Assembly (NCBI RefSeq): GCF_037055355.1
Contig: NZ_CP146350.1
Location: 8,765,001 to 8,829,000, forward strand
Origin: Streptomyces sp. DG1A-41
Lineage (GTDB): Bacteria; Actinomycetota; Actinomycetes; Streptomycetales; Streptomycetaceae
DNA length: 64,000 bases
Reading direction: 5' to 3'
Made by a program: the position numbers and the translations under genes. The notes under the pieces were generated by a model that was not told the origin of the DNA, ran no database searches, and worked only from the letters and a program-made list of their open reading frames with translations. Of the stretch, positions 63,463-64,000 are shown piece after piece (position 1 is the stretch's first letter; every line of letters starts with the position of its first letter).

Positions 63463-64000
63463 GACGCTCCAGCCAGTGGGTGAGCACCCGGGCGATGCGG
63501 GGCCGGCCTTTCCGTCCCACAGCGGCGGGCCCTCGGAAGGCTGCGTCACCGCGCCGACCAGCACTTTGTGCAGCGCAGGCGCCAACTCATCGTGCCGCAC
63601 CAGCCGGTTGGTGCCGTGGGTGACGGTCACCGGGCGCTCGGTGGTGCTGCGCAGGGTCAGGCAGGGTACGCCCAGCACGGTGGTCTCCTCCTGGACTCCG
63701 CCCGAGTCGGTGATTACGGCGGCTGCCCCGCGGACCAGGCTCATGAACTCCACGTAGCCGAGCGGTTCGAGGAGGTGGAGGCCGGGCGCGTCCGCGAGGC
63801 CCGCCGCGCGCAGCGCCGCCCCGCCGCGCGGATGCAGCGGTACGGCGAGGTCGAGGTGGACAGCGGCCTCGGCCAGGGCGCGGGCGGCGGCTTCGGCCGC
63901 CCGGGGGTCGTCGACGTTGGCGGGCCGGTGCAGCGTCACCACGCCGTAGCGCTCGGGCAGGCCGTGCGCGGCACGGGCTGCGGCCGGGTCGAAGCGATCC
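63455..64000 (-). CDS. wecB: UDP-GlcNAc 2-epimerase (WecB-type), C-terminal part, probable frameshift
   Basis: The gene enters from the right edge. YGVVTLHRPANVDDPRAAEA, VPLHPRGGAALRAAGLADAP, LLEPLGYVEFMSLVRGAAAV, ITDSGGVQEETTVLGVPCLT, LRSTTERPVTVTHGTNRLV are diagnostic for UDP-N-acetylglucosamine 2-epimerase, which makes UDP-ManNAc for surface glycans. Near 63499-63506 the expected ending GKAGPRIARVLTHWLERHG appears in the neighbouring frame and stops at 63455; a C lost from the CCCC run explains it. First visible gene of the leftward glycan operon. Confidence 0.88.

Overview
The window is very GC-rich, has long overlapping open frames on both strands and strong third-position G/C bias. Its genes include tap/tpg telomere genes, a Scr1-type XRE/DUF397/ATP-binding trio, DUF574 methyltransferase, SpoIIE-type phosphatases and a long-form GAPDH. 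All of this points to Streptomyces. The tap-tpg pair together with many gene remnants suggests the accessory arm of a linear chromosome (a linear plasmid is less likely given the housekeeping-type content).

Layout. 0-9.5 kb: secreted lamin-tail protein, ferredoxin-NADP reductase, a large membrane PAS/GAF/SpoIIE phosphatase, a regulatory trio (ATP-binding kinase-like protein, DUF397, XRE), a DUF574 methyltransferase and a decayed molybdopterin oxidoreductase. 9.5-22.4 kb: carbohydrate and peptide region with a GH1 glucosidase, a TPR protein, CsbD, a four-gene peptide-type ABC operon (SBP, permease, permease-ATPase fusion, frameshifted ATPase) and, divergent from it, a large secreted multidomain GH30 enzyme. 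22.4-33.6 kb: long GAPDH, a coiled-coil protein, an NRPS A-domain scrap, the FurA-KatG oxidative stress module, a Tat-exported beta-carbonic anhydrase, a Tat-exported six-hairpin-like protein behind a LacI-type palindrome, a VanW protein and a glycosyltransferase remnant. 33.7-41 kb: YceI, MOSC, MASE1 plus SpoIIE phosphatase, DUF817, PiT phosphate transporter, DUF998, acetoacetate-decarboxylase-like protein.

41.2-44.1 kb carries tap-tpg, preceded by three TACGCG repeats spaced exactly 11 bp. 44.1-47.9 kb is decayed: alpha/beta hydrolase, frameshifted phosphotransferase, 5'-truncated Rieske oxygenase and its frameshifted VanB-type reductase. 47.9-57 kb is a chaperone island: an Hsp90-like ATPase with a 975-aa TPR protein and a helical-repeat protein in one operon, then DUF2267, GrpE, a J-domain/DnaK-substrate-domain chimera lacking the nucleotide-binding domain, and a broken Hsp20. 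57-64 kb holds a surface-glycan type cluster: polytopic membrane protein, two GT4-like glycosyltransferases, a methyltransferase/coiled-coil/GT-like protein, a methyltransferase and a WecB-type epimerase running off the edge.

Several frameshifts (dppF, aph, vanB, dnaK, hsp20, wecB) are each explained by loss of one base from a run of G or C. Systematic consensus under-calling is therefore a serious alternative to real decay, although the truncated scraps (molybdopterin oxidoreductase, NRPS, Rieske, glycosyltransferase, DnaK lacking its ATPase domain) look genuinely degraded. The most system-like unexplained unit is the Hsp90/TPR operon; the most unusual single gene is the J-domain/DnaK chimera.
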